This document shows positions 11,067 to 21,596 of a DNA stretch of 64,000 bases, piece after piece. How positions within the stretch are numbered: the stretch's first letter is position 1; each line of letters starts with the position of its first letter. Source of the DNA: Rotaria socialis (Eukaryota; Rotifera; Eurotatoria; Philodinida; Philodinidae); contig CAJNYU010004404.1 in assembly GCA_905331475.1 (NCBI GenBank), forward strand, positions 186,001-250,000, written 5' to 3'. The translations under genes were made by a program, and so were the position numbers. The notes below the pieces were generated by a model. It saw nothing but the letters and a program-made list of their open reading frames with translations, ran no database searches and was not told where the DNA came from.

Positions 11067-12020
11067 TTATTTTCTTGATTTCAGTCGTTTAACTGACTTT
11101 GTTTTCTTCTTTTCCACACGTTTTTTAGTTCTTCTTGACATTTTGCCTTTTTTATTTTTCGTTATACCTTTTGGATTATCATCAAACAATACATTTGCAT
11201 CATCTAAATGACTCATAATATCATTATCATTGTTCATCATTGATCGTTGTAATTGTAAACGTTCACGTTTTGTTTGTGGTAAGCGTTTTAAGTAGTCTTC
11301 TTCGTACGCTACTTTTTCTTTATATGCACGATTCTGTTGTAATAAACGACTACGTTCACTATTATAAACTTCTTCTGGGGCATCAGAATATTTATTTTTA
11401 TAATCTTCTAATATGTCGGAATGAAAAGCTCGTCGTTTAAGATATTCAAGACGTTTATTAGTTGTTCCATTTTCATTTTTATCATTCACATCGTCATTAT
11501 ATTCAACAGGTACAAGTTTAGGTGGTCGATAAACTTTTGGTTTTTGTTTATCTTCTTGCGTTTGATTTTCATCTGTATTATCATTGTCATTTTCATTAAT
11601 ATCTTCATCGAAATTTTCTACATTAGCACGATAGTTAAGTTGTTGATCAAGATTATTTTTCAATAATTTATCCATTTGATATTGTAATTTTTGTTCTATC
11701 GGACGAATTTTTTCAATAAATGTACGAATTTCACAAAGACGTAATATCATTGAACGTGTCGATGGCGAATTCAATGATTGATTTGGTGTTGATCGTCGAT
11801 GCATAACACCAATAAGATTAATCATATATTGAAGAAGTAAATCGTTTTTTACTGATAATAATGATATACCACCGTTGTCATTAATAGTTGAATCTAATTG
11901 TTCATTTAGTGAAGTAGATTTTTCGAAGAGAAGAATATTTTTAAGAAATTCACGTAATTGTTCATTAAGTTCTTTATATTTATCTAATGTTTGTGAACGC
12001 ATATTCTCTTGAGCAGTCAT
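11067..12020 (-). CDS. NGDN: Neuroguidin / Sas10-Utp3-Lcp5 family protein
   Basis: A single-exon 317-aa frame starting MTAQENMRSQTLDKYKELNE. The N-terminal half is helical. The diagnostic Sas10/Utp3-type part includes MILRLCEIRTFIEKIRPIEQ and KLQYQMDKLL, then an acidic Asn/Asp-rich spacer, then YRPPKLVPVEYNDD, which matches neuroguidin. The C-terminus is a basic tail (KKGKMSRRTKKRVEKKKTKS) fitting nucleolar targeting. Family members act in small-subunit ribosome processing; animal neuroguidin has also been linked to translational control through CPEB/eIF4E. It is divergent from E2 copy 4, with a 375-nt shared upstream region that holds a stable hairpin. Confidence 0.88.
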   Translation of the reverse strand: MTAQENMRSQTLDKYKELNEQLREFLKNILLFEKSTSLNEQLDSTINDNGGISLLSVKNDLLLQYMINLIGVMHRRSTPNQSLNSPSTRSMILRLCEIRTFIEKIRPIEQKLQYQMDKLLKNNLDQQLNYRANVENFDEDINENDNDNTDENQTQEDKQKPKVYRPPKLVPVEYNDDVNDKNENGTTNKRLEYLKRRAFHSDILEDYKNKYSDAPEEVYNSERSRLLQQNRAYKEKVAYEEDYLKRLPQTKRERLQLQRSMMNNDNDIMSHLDDANVLFDDNPKGITKNKKGKMSRRTKKRVEKKKTKSVKRLKSRK

Positions 12021-12078
12021 TTTTGTTTGAGCTTTCCAAATAATTATTTGATCGAGAATATATTTCTAATAAGGGCTC

Positions 12079-12119
12079 GTCGCCACATTCTATAAATAAA
12101 ATACGAAGAGTGTGGCGAC
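12079..12119. promoter_or_regulatory. Hairpin in the NGDN/E2-4 divergent promoter region
   Basis: GTCGCCACATTC (12079-12090) and GAGTGTGGCGAC (12108-12119) pair over 12 positions with one G-T wobble, around a 17-nt AT-rich loop containing TATAAATAAA. The GC-rich arms stand out in AT-rich DNA, about 60 nt upstream of the NGDN start codon. A regulatory role is inferred from position only. Confidence 0.35.
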
Positions 12120-12395
12120 TTCATTAATGGGTGGTTTATGTATTTATTGGTTGATAGTAAATAGACGCTTTTCTCTATTACGAGAAAGAAAGCAAAAATA
12201 AATAGATAAACTTATTTTTTCTCATCGGTGACTTCTCTACTTGTTTTATTTATTCATATGTCTGTCCGTTAGTTTCTTTGTAATTCTCTAGTGTCTATAG
12301 AGATAAATAATCATATCTAATTTGAATCAATTTAGAGAAAGTTTTATATTACTTTTATTTTAGATTATTTATAAGTTTAATTTCAAATAAATAAA

Positions 12396-12980
12396 ATGTC
12401 ATCTGGTGGAAACAGACGTCTACTGACTGAAATAACCAAACTTAAAGCATTATCTACGAATCCTGATCCATCATCTGCCAGATTTCTTCTTGATAAATCT
12501 CCTATCGACGATCCATCGGGAGCTGCAAGAGGAGGCGCCGGTAATTCATCGCAAAATATTATTCTCGGCCGGATTTTACCAACATCAAGTATTTACAGTC
12601 AGGCTGCTTATCAAGTTGAAATTAAATTACCGCCTGAATTTCCATTTAAACCACCTGAAGTTCGTTTTATTACAAGTATATATCATCCAAATGTTGATGA
12701 CCAAGGTAAAATATGCGTTGATCTACTTAATTCAAATGAAACATGGAAACCAACAACACCATTAGTTGATGTTATCAAAGCTGTTGTTGAACTTATTGAT
12801 AATCCTAAAATTGATCATGCACTCAATGCTGGTATGTTTTGTTTTTCTTTTTCTTTTTAATATTGTAAATATTCGTTTTTTTTTCTTAAAGATATTGCAA
12901 ACGAATACACATCAAACAAACCTGAATTCGATCGAAAAGCTGCAGCTATGGTAAAAAAACATGGCTTACCACGAAGTTAA
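12396..12980 (+). CDS. Ubiquitin-conjugating enzyme E2, UBE2L3-like, copy 4, one intron fewer
   Basis: Two exons, 12396-12831 and 12892-12980, giving 174 aa. Closest of the four to the classical pattern: NRRLLTEITKLKAL, PPEFPFKPPEVRF, IYHPNVDDQGKICVDLL with HPN and the catalytic Cys, WKPTTPL, and DVIKAVVELIDNP. The insert between helix 1 and strand 1 is Gly/Ser/Ala-rich (SGAARGGAGNSS) rather than acidic. Exon 1 (436 nt) equals the first two exons of the other copies joined, so the intron before the catalytic Cys is absent here; the last intron keeps the same place and phase. An AG acceptor-like site lies 33 nt upstream of the ATG. Probably the ancestral-type active enzyme. Confidence 0.93.
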
Positions 12981-14821
12981 AGGACAGACAGAGTTCGTTT
13001 GTATTATTCAGCATTATTATTTTAACTTCATAGACAATAAATACACATAGTTATCTTTCTTTTTATTTGTCTTTATGTGTTAATAAATGCAAACAAAAAA
13101 CATTCTAGCAGTCAAAATCTATTTATTTTCTTCTCCATTTATTCCTGTTTTCGTACGTCAATTTTAGCACACAAATAAGATATGTCTGTGCTTGTACGTG
13201 ATCGGTATCATAAAGTTTTCATTCATCAAAGAAAACCAAAAATAAAATTTCTAATTGAAAGGAGATATTTTATATTTTACATTTCGATTCGATTCGATTC
13301 GAGTGAAATTCAAGTGTCATCCAGTTTTGTCAGTGGTTGTGATCCTATTTTCCGTCACGAAATTGGGCAGCTTTTATTAGTTGGCTTTCAAGTTCAGCGC
13401 AAAGATTTTACTTGAATAGAACAGAACCTTCGTATAACCTAAGATGTATACGCTTTGAATCAAGAAGGAAACGATAAGTTGTAAGTTTGTGATTTAAAGC
13501 AATGTAAATCATGCTCTCTCATAGATGAAATTTAGGACTTTGTATACAACAGAATAATTAAATTGAACATAATTTTGATCAACTGCGAAAGCACATAGAA
13601 AAATTGTTGCTATTTTTCACTTGATTGCCATAAGATAAGATTAATTTTTGCTTCGGATATTTAGCGTTAAATAATTTGCACTCTATACGAGGAGATAGAG
13701 CATATGATAAACTACTGAAACCGTGCTATGGTGTTTGTGACACCATTCAAAAAGCTTAACTCTATCATAGAGTATATTGGACAAAATACGTTAAGATTTT
13801 GCTCCATTTTGGTAGTTCTTCCGAATTCCGCCACAAAACTGTCGATAGATTATTTGTAGAGAATTGAACTAGGAATAAATATTAAAAATGCAAACAGTCT
13901 AATTTATTTTGGTGCATCCCTCAGTACTTGTTCCATTCGACACAAAAATTAAATACGAAAAAAGTGGTGATACAGGAAAATCATTTGCTACATTAATTTT
14001 TGTTCCCACTAACAGTTTATGCTGCAAAAAATATTAGTTATCAATGAACGGAAGGTGGTCTTCCTTGTTCGATGTTCACATAATGGTTGGATAAATGATG
14101 ATATTTTTGGTTTTTAAATGCTTTTGTGGCAGAAACAATTTCATTCGCACATCCTATTTTGCTACTATTGGATGGTCAGCAATGTCATTTCACAATTCAA
14201 GCTATAGAAGTGGCTAAACAAAATAATATTATCACTTTATTTTAAATTTGATCGCAGAACACTGGAAGATAAAGTTACGAGTCCATGTTTCAATCAAGTA
14301 TTCAGATTTTAAATTTATTCTTGTTGCTTTACTCATTGAGTTGTAAAATCATCATGAGGAACAAGAAAAGAATTTTTTGTACTAAATTGCAATTTCGTAT
14401 TTCAGATACTCACTGTAAGTCTTCGCTAGAAATTCTCTTGTTGTTTCACGAGTAAGAAAAATGTTTCTAATTAGTGTTACTACCTCATCAAGTTGTGATA
14501 TTCAATCAATGTCTTATGCTCCTCTTCGAACAACAGGCATGATCTTTCGCAGTTACACTCTGTGTTGCGAAACAACTACAAAAAGCATTGCCTGCGAAGG
14601 CTTGGTTTCTTTCTCATGTGTCGATGAACTGGGATGCGATTATCGTAATATACTCAATCTATTTATTTTCATATTAATATATTTTATGAGCGAAATCTTT
14701 CGATTTTTTGACCGCTATCAGTACCGATATGTTAACATACTACAGATTCTAAGTTTCTGGCGTTTATAGGCGTTCGAAGTTGCAACAACACCAACAATTA
14801 CTTTCCAATGTATCCAGATAT
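12981..14821. other. Intergenic, no gene recognised
   Basis: AT-rich. It contains short hairpins (ATGGTGT...ACACCAT at 13728-13746; CTCTAT...ATAGAG near 13681-13700) and a GATTC pentamer run near 13285. Open frames at 13182-13415 and 14461-14769 lack recognisable domains; the latter overlaps the probable downstream end of the PAN-like relic on the other strand. Confidence 0.45.
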
Positions 14822-16547
14822 TCAATCGTCATTTCGGCTCCCACCTGGAAAACCTGACATGTCATATCCAGGTAAGGTCAATCCGTCCTCACACACGAAA
14901 CCACCACATTTGTTAGCTATGAGAAAATAAATAAAACGATAGTTGTAATAGTAGTAAATTTTCCAAATGAAAGTTTCCATACTGTGGCTGCATTCGTTGT
15001 GCATGAATATTTCACTATGTTTTTCTCCAAGTGTGTCTTATTTTCACTTTACTATTTTCTCATGATTAAACTTCTCGGTAATTTATCAAACGACGAATAC
15101 GTGTAGCAACTTGTTCAACTTTGTTTTTGGTGTGTTAATCAACTTATTCGCTATAGAGTGCAGTGAGTATGCCCGAATGACAAGAAACTGTGAGTTGAAA
15201 GGTGTTAAGCGCAATTTCGGTCTTTGCCATCTCTCATATGTCAATGAGTAGACTCCAGTGAGAGTAAAAAATCCTGAAAGCACTTGTGACTATCTCCTAT
15301 CAATCGAGAGTTACGTCTGATCACTATTATAATAGTCTTTACATTTTTAGTCAAGGTAAATGCTTCTTTCTTCTCACATATAGGTTGTTGAAAAATTCAG
15401 TGCCTGTTGTTGACTTGTCTCAAAAATCGATTTTACTTGAATACTCCATATCTCAAGAAATAAGAGCTTGTTTTGGCTTATGTTTTCAGAATATCCCGAC
15501 TTTCTCTTAGTCTCATTGATATCTACCAATAGCGAAAACAAGGAGTGAAAATTTTGAAATCAATATGGGGACTTTGCTCATTATTAAGATCTCAATAACA
15601 ACAGACTCTCGTTGAAAAATACACGCCTGGTAAACACACTAACGCTAATCTGTAAAATAATGGATTTTAGTAGCATCAATATCTTTGATCGAGGTATGCG
15701 TAAAATATTTTACTAAGTCATCGAACACGTTTTAACAGATAGTCTTGTTTGTTGAGTTCCTCTAACCAATGATACGGCACTATCTAACTGAGAGGCGGCA
15801 CACTTACGATTGTATCCAGATAGTATATCATTATCTGGTACTGCACCAGGTCCAACACTCGTTTTCGCCCAATAGTTCTTGTTTGATATTGTATACGCAA
15901 AAGCAATACACCCTGAAGTTGCTTGGCATTTTGAACAACAACTAGCATAGTCGAGTACTTGTACAGGAAAACCTTGAATACCATTATTAGGTGTGTTCTA
16001 TTTGTCTTGATGGCCAAAATTACCGCACATATTTGCTGAAAACAAAACATAAATAGGTGAATTATTTCAATAGCAGTAACTCTTCCAAATGAGAGCTTGT
16101 ATACAGTGACAACATGCATTGTATAGTGCTATCATTACGTTCGTGCTTTCGCTCGCGTATCTCTCACGGTATTTCCTATTGTCTCTTCAATTAGTCGCTC
16201 GTTAATGTTGAAATCTCAACAAAATCCATTCATTACAGAAATAAAAGAAAATAAATTCAAGAAAGATTTGAATCCCACTCGAGTGTCAATAGTTCATTAC
16301 TTATTATCTTATTTGATGTCGGTGAACAGAAGTTTTGATTCAAACTCGTGATCGGATAACAAACAGGTAACTCTTGACGACAATCAGGATGATGAACACA
16401 TTTATGATCAGATTGATTACAACGGTGGGTTGATTTTTTGCATGGAACTAGCTCAGAACAAGTTACTGCGAATCGATCTGTACAAATTTCAGCACCAGTA
16501 ACACTTGCGAGATAGGAAAGCAGACACATGCATGATTCAATGAACAT
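14822..16547 (-). pseudogene. Relic of a secreted Cys-rich protein with PAN/Apple-like repeat
   Basis: Minus-strand fragments. At 16547-16257 a signal-like start (MFIESCMCLLSYLASVTGA) is followed by a Cys-rich stretch (CTDRFAVTC, CKKSTHRCNQSDHKC, HPDCRQELPVC, NFCSP). At about 16000-15800 a PAN/Apple-like segment reads NNGIQGFPVQVLDYASCCSK then CQATSGCIAFAYTIS and WAKTSVGPGAVPDNDILSGY. The Cys normally expected before WAK is replaced by Tyr (NKNYWAK), and a stop lies just ahead of the segment. At 14900-14830 another short piece reads CGGFVCEDGLTLPGYDMSGF before a stop. Stops between the pieces and the lost Cys suggest decay, although some gaps could be introns. PAN modules bind proteins or sugars outside the cell. 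Confidence 0.4.
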
Positions 16548-17669
16548 CTGTCATATTGAGACATTCAATTGCATGTTTGCGATTTGCTTTGAACTACGGA
16601 CACACTAAATTAAAAGAAAGATTTTTCAACGTTAGATGGATTAAAAACGCATTTGTTTTACAATTGCCTTCATGCAGCTAATATGAAACAGCAGACTACT
16701 TTTGAAAGCATCGTTGGCATTAAAATAAAACAAAATAGCGACAATATCTGTTTTTATATCTACTGAATAGTCAATCCTTTTCGTACGCACAACGAAAGCC
16801 AAAAATAGGAATTGATCCTTCAAGAATTAGAAATTCAATATTACTCCAACCGTTTCTTCCCAGTTTTAATTTAATCTTCGAAAAATTAGTCTAGCAAAAA
16901 GAGCGTGACAAAATACAACGATTGAATAGCGTTGTGCCATCACTCCCAGAGAGTAAAGTGGCCTTCCATATAGGCATTACATACTGGCCAATACTATCTT
17001 GGTGGCAGTAGCACACGAACTTGCCTGTACATTATAGATTTTCATCATACTTACATGAAATTTACACAGTGGATCTACTTGTTTGTACGTGAAAAACTTA
17101 CGCTCGATACGGCGCCACCAAGGTAGTCTTTGGTCGCGCGCGCGACTAAATGTTACTAGTAAAGAATTAAAAAATTAGATTTTCAATTAAATAAATCACT
17201 TTCTTTCTCATTCTAAAGTAGTTCATTTTCTTCATCACGTTTTACAACAACAAAATTCTTTTCGTTTCTTTTGAAAATTTTATTGTGATCTTTTGTCGAC
17301 TTTTAAGATAAACATTTTGAATAAAACAAACTTCTATTTTATTCATTTCTTTCAAGCGAGAGAGGGGTAGAGAAAATTTTATTTTTTCCATTTATTTCAA
17401 AGTAGAAAAAGTAACGACAAAAAAAGAGTCTATGGGGTATTCTATTTCAAACTGAATTCAAAAAAGAAAAAAAACACCGGTACTTCCGAGGAAGGCGGGG
17501 GTTTAGGGGATCCTAGAAAACCCGTAAACAATTCGAACCAGACACCGATGAACAAACTTTCTTCACCAAAGCTTCACGATAATCTCTACACCTTCCACGC
17601 TTCGCATGTACCAACCAAAGCTGCATCCGTCACCCGAACACTATTTAACCCCAAAACAAGAAGTATTCA
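16548..17669. other. Intergenic, no gene recognised
   Basis: AT-rich. It has a GC-rich self-complementary 14-mer GTCGCGCGCGCGAC near 17131-17144 and two loosely inverted CTTGGTGGC motifs near 17000 and 17115. No coding sequence. Confidence 0.45.
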
Positions 17670-17961
17670 ATTGATTTCAGATTTCTGAACTCTGAATTCA
17701 TATATATGTAAGCAGGTATGTTTTTTTTTGGACAGGGGGTCTAGGGGGTCTTCCATGAATTCAGTTGAATTCTGAATTCTGACTTCATATATACGTATAT
17801 ATGTATGTTTTTTTTGGACGGGGGGTCTAGGGGGTCTTCGATGAATTCAGAATTCAAAATTCAACTGAATTCATGGAAGACCCCCTAGGCCCCCTGTCCA
17901 AAAAAAAACATACCTGCTTACATATATATGAATTCAGAGTTCAGAAATCTGAATTCAATGA
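17670..17961. repeat. Large imperfect palindrome with a nested third copy
   Basis: The left arm (about 17670-17785) and right arm (about 17837-17961) are near-perfect inverted copies of about 115 bp, sharing TCAGATTTCTGAACTCTGAA, AAGCAGGTATG, a T-run, GGACAGGGGGYCTAGGGGGT and repeated GAATTCAG palindromes. The centre holds a partial direct copy (TATGTTTTTTTTGGACGGGG, then TCTAGGGGGTCTTCGATGAA). It lies 120 bp past the 3' end of the NHL gene. Likely a foldback element or local inverted duplication. Confidence 0.75.
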
Positions 17962-18084
17962 AGTGAATAGTTTCGAAGATCCCCCAGCCCCTCATTTGTT
18001 TTTGAAATGACGGGTAATTTTTTTTGGTAGAATTCAGATTGAAATCATATGTCCCATTGTATGCAAAAAAAAGATAATTCATGT

Positions 18085-18998
18085 CTATTCGATAGAAAAT
18101 CGTTGGACACGGTGATTATCTTTATCGGCGACATAGAGGTTCCCATGTCGATCGAAAGACAAGCTACGGAGGAGGTCGAACTGATTTGCTCCTGCTCCTG
18201 ACCCATTTCCACCCACAATTACAGTGCCTTGTTTTGCTTCTGGAGTCCAACGCACTACACGATTATTCCACGAGTCCGTCACATAGAAAGTGCCTGATTC
18301 AGTGAGAAAGAGTCCGCTGGGATTGTTCAACTGTGCCAAAGCTTTCCCTTGGCCTTGAACTCCAGCTACCACAATGCCTTCTTTTGCACCTTCATTCCAT
18401 TTCGTTACACGAGCATTGAGATGCTCTGACACGTAGACACTATGTTGTCGATCGACAGAGATATAATGCGGGCTGCTAAGTTGATTGAGTCCAACACCCT
18501 TGCCATTTCCACCAGCCACAAGAGTGCCATTCTTCTCGCCCAAGTGATATCGTCTTACTTCATGTTTTTCGTTGTTAGAGACATAGAGATATCTTTGTTC
18601 ATCCATTGCTAATCCAAAACAACCGATGTTGTCCATGAGTACTTCTCCTTGTGTTGTACCACTGCGACGAGACCACCGTAAAACTCGTCGATTCCCTTGA
18701 TCACAAATAATGAGACTATCCGTCTCTTTGTCTATCAATACATCAGTTGGTTGATTCAATTGGTTCAATCCATTTCCTTGACCTTTCCCACCAGCAATAA
18801 CTTGTTCCTTCGTCGTGTCACCTTTCTTCCATTGTATGATACGATGATTCCCCCAGTCAGCAATAACCACGGTTTGATCGTCATCAACGAAGAGACCACA
18901 AGGCTCGTTGAGTTGATTAGTAGCATCACCCTTCCCGTGACCTCCAGCAATAGTCACACCATTCTGTGCCCATGTGGCATTACCAGGAATATTAACTA
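18085..18998 (-). CDS. NHL-repeat beta-propeller protein, 5' exon not found
   Basis: A single exon of about 304 codons opens after a TTTTCTCTTCTAG acceptor at 18999 and ends with a stop at 18085. It holds about six NHL repeats of the form AGGxGxGxxxNQLNxPxGLxVD followed by VYVxDxxNxRVxRW (for example NEPCGLFVDDDQTVVIADWG and NNPSGLFLTESGTFYVTDSW), enough for one six-bladed propeller. The start is unresolved: an in-frame GTG begins the main block at 18957, but translation probably starts in an upstream exon I could not identify. NHL propellers bind proteins or RNA; soluble or secreted versions are common in bdelloids. First of five minus-strand genes (NHL, ADP-ribosyltransferase, secreted ORF, LRR, ADP-ribosyltransferase). 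Confidence 0.8.
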
Positions 18999-19580
18999 GA
19001 AGAGAAAACGTAAAATCAAGGGATATCTTTCTCTCTCGCTGAAGTGGGTAGTATTATTAGAAAAGGAGAACCACTTTCGCGAGTATTTCTAGCTAATTCA
19101 ATGAGTAATATCTGTGACAGTTGACATGAGAATTTCAGTTTATATTGGAATACTCGCAATAATGAAAACAAATCAAACGAAGAAAAAGAGAAGAAAGATT
19201 TTTAATTATATGAAAAAAATTAAATATTTTAAATCAAACAATTAAATTCCATATTAATACACAACAGACAATCTACATATGACATGAACAGTCAACTTTT
19301 TATTTTGAAGAATATTTTTGTCTTATAAATATTTTTTAAATCGTCATTTGCGCGGGCCTTTCTCTTCCTAATCAATACTTTTGAAATAAACTTAAAATAA
19401 ACATTCAATGTTTTACCATCCATCTACTATTACTTATGGATAATTACTACTTTTTTCTTTTTCTTTTTATGGTGAAGTATGCGTTTGATTTCTATTTTTC
19501 ACTATTAGTTTTAATACATTATCTCTATCAACGTCGAAGTAACACATATCTAATTGATTCATGAAATATGGCTTACATTT
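18999..19580. other. Intergenic / possible upstream intron of the NHL gene
   Basis: AT-rich. It should contain the missing 5' exon of the NHL gene if that lies close by, but no convincing signal peptide or start was seen. Confidence 0.4.
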
Positions 19581-20423
19581 TTATTTTATTTGAGGTTGTA
19601 ATTGCATTGCTGCCAATTGTCCTCCCATAGCTTCAGCAATTGGTGGAGATTTACCTTGTGCTCTTTTTCTGGACTGGACTGGTGGAGAAGGCACTGAAAC
19701 TGCTTCAACAAGGTCGTATGGTGGTTTTAATTCTTTGATTTGTATAATATGAAGTCCATTTCCAGAATCAAGACAAGATGTGACTTGAAATTGTCTCGCA
19801 GGTAATAAAAGTACCTCATCTTCCCTAGGCACAAACGAATGTTTTTTTATGTCTTTTGCTGTGGTACTATGTATTTGAAATAGGGTTCTGTTTCCAGTTT
19901 GCCCAAAAAATTGTTCATCTTCAAGTACTTCGATGGATGAAGTACAAGATGAAAATCCCCACCAAATAAAAGTCTTGCCTTTTGAATATTCAGCCGACAA
20001 GTCTTCTTTGACTCCTCGTAAAATAGTAGAACATTCTGGAGGAAGACGAGCAAGCGCCGTCAGTACAAGTTTGAGATAGAGGAACCATGGAACTAAATTT
20101 TTTCTTTGTTCAGATCGTAAACTATTATTCAACTTAACATATAAGGAATCTTCATGTGGCATAGATTCATAGGTATATAGCATAATGGAAGCTGACTCAT
20201 CAGTCGTTAAGCCATCTTCTGGTTCTTGACAATTCTGTTTAACTATAAATACATTTCGTTCGACTTTTGGTACTATTTTGACGAGAGGTTTTACAGCTTC
20301 TTCAAGTGTTACTAATGGTGATTTATCATAGCCTTCAATCGGTGCCAGCATTCGTTTTGGTAATACACCCAAATCGGTAAATCGTGAGGCCGAATGTTTT
20401 TCGTTAGAATTGCTATAAGCCAT
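19581..20423 (-). CDS. Arginine-type ADP-ribosyltransferase, R-S-ExE, copy 1
   Basis: A 280-aa single-exon frame starting MAYSNSNEKHSASRF. The ART fold carries all three signature parts: R136 in TILRGVKED, S158/S159 in WWGFSSCTSS, and E201-D-E203 in PREDEVLLLP, the ExE expected for arginine-directed transferases. A helical region (DESASIMLYTYES, SLRSEQRKNLVPWFLYLKLV) precedes the catalytic core, as in bdelloid and vertebrate ecto-ART relatives. There is no signal peptide or membrane helix, so it is predicted intracellular. The C-terminal 40 residues are Pro/Ser/Gln-rich and basic (SPPVQSRKRAQGKSPP). It would transfer ADP-ribose from NAD+ to a protein; the target is unknown. Paralogue of the gene at 22.6-23.4 kb, with a shared core but different tails. 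Confidence 0.88.
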   Translation of the reverse strand: MAYSNSNEKHSASRFTDLGVLPKRMLAPIEGYDKSPLVTLEEAVKPLVKIVPKVERNVFIVKQNCQEPEDGLTTDESASIMLYTYESMPHEDSLYVKLNNSLRSEQRKNLVPWFLYLKLVLTALARLPPECSTILRGVKEDLSAEYSKGKTFIWWGFSSCTSSIEVLEDEQFFGQTGNRTLFQIHSTTAKDIKKHSFVPREDEVLLLPARQFQVTSCLDSGNGLHIIQIKELKPPYDLVEAVSVPSPPVQSRKRAQGKSPPIAEAMGGQLAAMQLQPQIK

Positions 20424-21123
20424 TTTAAAAAGGTAGATCTAGAACAAATAGCATAAACATATAGTAAAGAGATTATAAAAATCAGGATGTGAATATGAAA
20501 GAAGAAAATAATACCATCTATGCCGAGGACGGAAAGCATACTGCTTTAGACTTTCATGTTTTGGATTAGAGTAGTAGGCTTTTACCCATTTGATCTCTAC
20601 CCACATCGTCACTAAAATCAAGCAATCGAAAACAACTATGTCGATCAGATTTCGCTGATGATAATTTTCAACTTTATTGTTCATGCCAGTCGAATCTGTT
20701 CTTTCAGGAATGATTTTATCTTTATTTATTCATCACGGAGCATTTTATGCCTGATTTCTCTCTGTTTTTCGTCTTTCTTTCTTTTAGATTACATTCTATT
20801 TCGAAGCATTGTGCCATAGTAACATTAAACAAATTCAAGGTAAAATGTAAGTACCTACTGATTGTAAATAAGAAAAAAAAGGATTGTATCTGTACGAAGA
20901 AACATTGCTATATGACGTGTACCGAGTATTCTTAGAAGTGAGTTTTCATTTTATTTTATATTGGCAGAGATAAGACTTACATGATTATGGGTATGAGATA
21001 ATATCTCGACAAGCTCACTAGAATTATAATGTTTTTTCTTGATTTCAATAGAGAACAATCTTTTTTGTTGTTGGATTTCATCATTTGAACTTGAAATTTG
21101 AAAACTTTTCAATATTATGCATT
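20424..21123. other. Intergenic, possible downstream exons of the secreted-protein ORF
   Basis: On the minus strand a frame at about 21075-20986 (NDEIQQQKRLFSIEIKKKHY, ending at a GTAAGT donor) could be a second exon of the ORF at 21124-21429. Nothing else is recognisable. Confidence 0.35.
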
Positions 21124-21429
21124 TTAATATGAGACTTGACAACCAATGTTTTTTTTTAATTTACCCAGAGTATCTTCTTGAGTAACAGCGACGAATGTTG
21201 ATTTTGTTGTTCTTGTTATTGTATCGATAATTTGTGTTTGGCACAAGAATCGGAACGATTCATCTTTTTTTTCTTTACAAGACGAATGATAAGAAAACTT
21301 ATAGTCCTTAACGTTGATTATGTTAAGATTCGAATGAGTTTCCTCTGAAATTGCAGCTGCAACGAAGGAAAGAAGAAAAATTAACAAGACAAAAAAAAAC
21401 ACTAATGCATTGTTATTATTGTGATGCAT
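21124..21429 (-). CDS. Small secreted protein, unknown family
   Basis: A 101-aa frame with an ATG at 21429. After an Asn-rich start comes a strong signal peptide (ALVFFFVLLIFLLSFVAAA), then about 75 residues of mature protein with three Cys (YHSSCKEKKDESFRFLCQTQ, and GCQ near the end). The final residues may be intron read-through: a GT within ATTGGTTGTC and a further exon-like stretch at 21075-20986 would extend it. I do not recognise the family. It lies within the minus-strand ADP-ribosyltransferase/LRR block. Confidence 0.45.
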   Translation of the reverse strand: MHHNNNNALVFFFVLLIFLLSFVAAAISEETHSNLNIINVKDYKFSYHSSCKEKKDESFRFLCQTQIIDTITRTTKSTFVAVTQEDTLGKLKKNIGCQVSY

Positions 21430-21596
21430 ACTTTTATTCTGTCATCCAAGAAATAGTTGCAGAAATATTATTCCTACCACACGCACACACCCTTGGTTTC
21501 TATTGTATTATTGAATACAAACACATTTCGACACTCCACCTATCATAGCTTACATCCTCACACCTCATCTCAAGAAATAGCAATGGAAGCCTTACT

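Noticed and set aside
13681-13770. Several short hairpins (ATGGTGT/ACACCAT, CTCTAT/ATAGAG)
   Set aside because: Stem lengths of 6-7 bp are expected by chance in AT-rich DNA.
17000-17120. Inverted CTTGGTGGC motifs
   Set aside because: Similarity does not extend beyond about 12 bp; not enough to call an element.
17131-17144. GTCGCGCGCGCGAC palindrome
   Set aside because: Could adopt Z-form, but it is a single short palindrome with no context to support a function.
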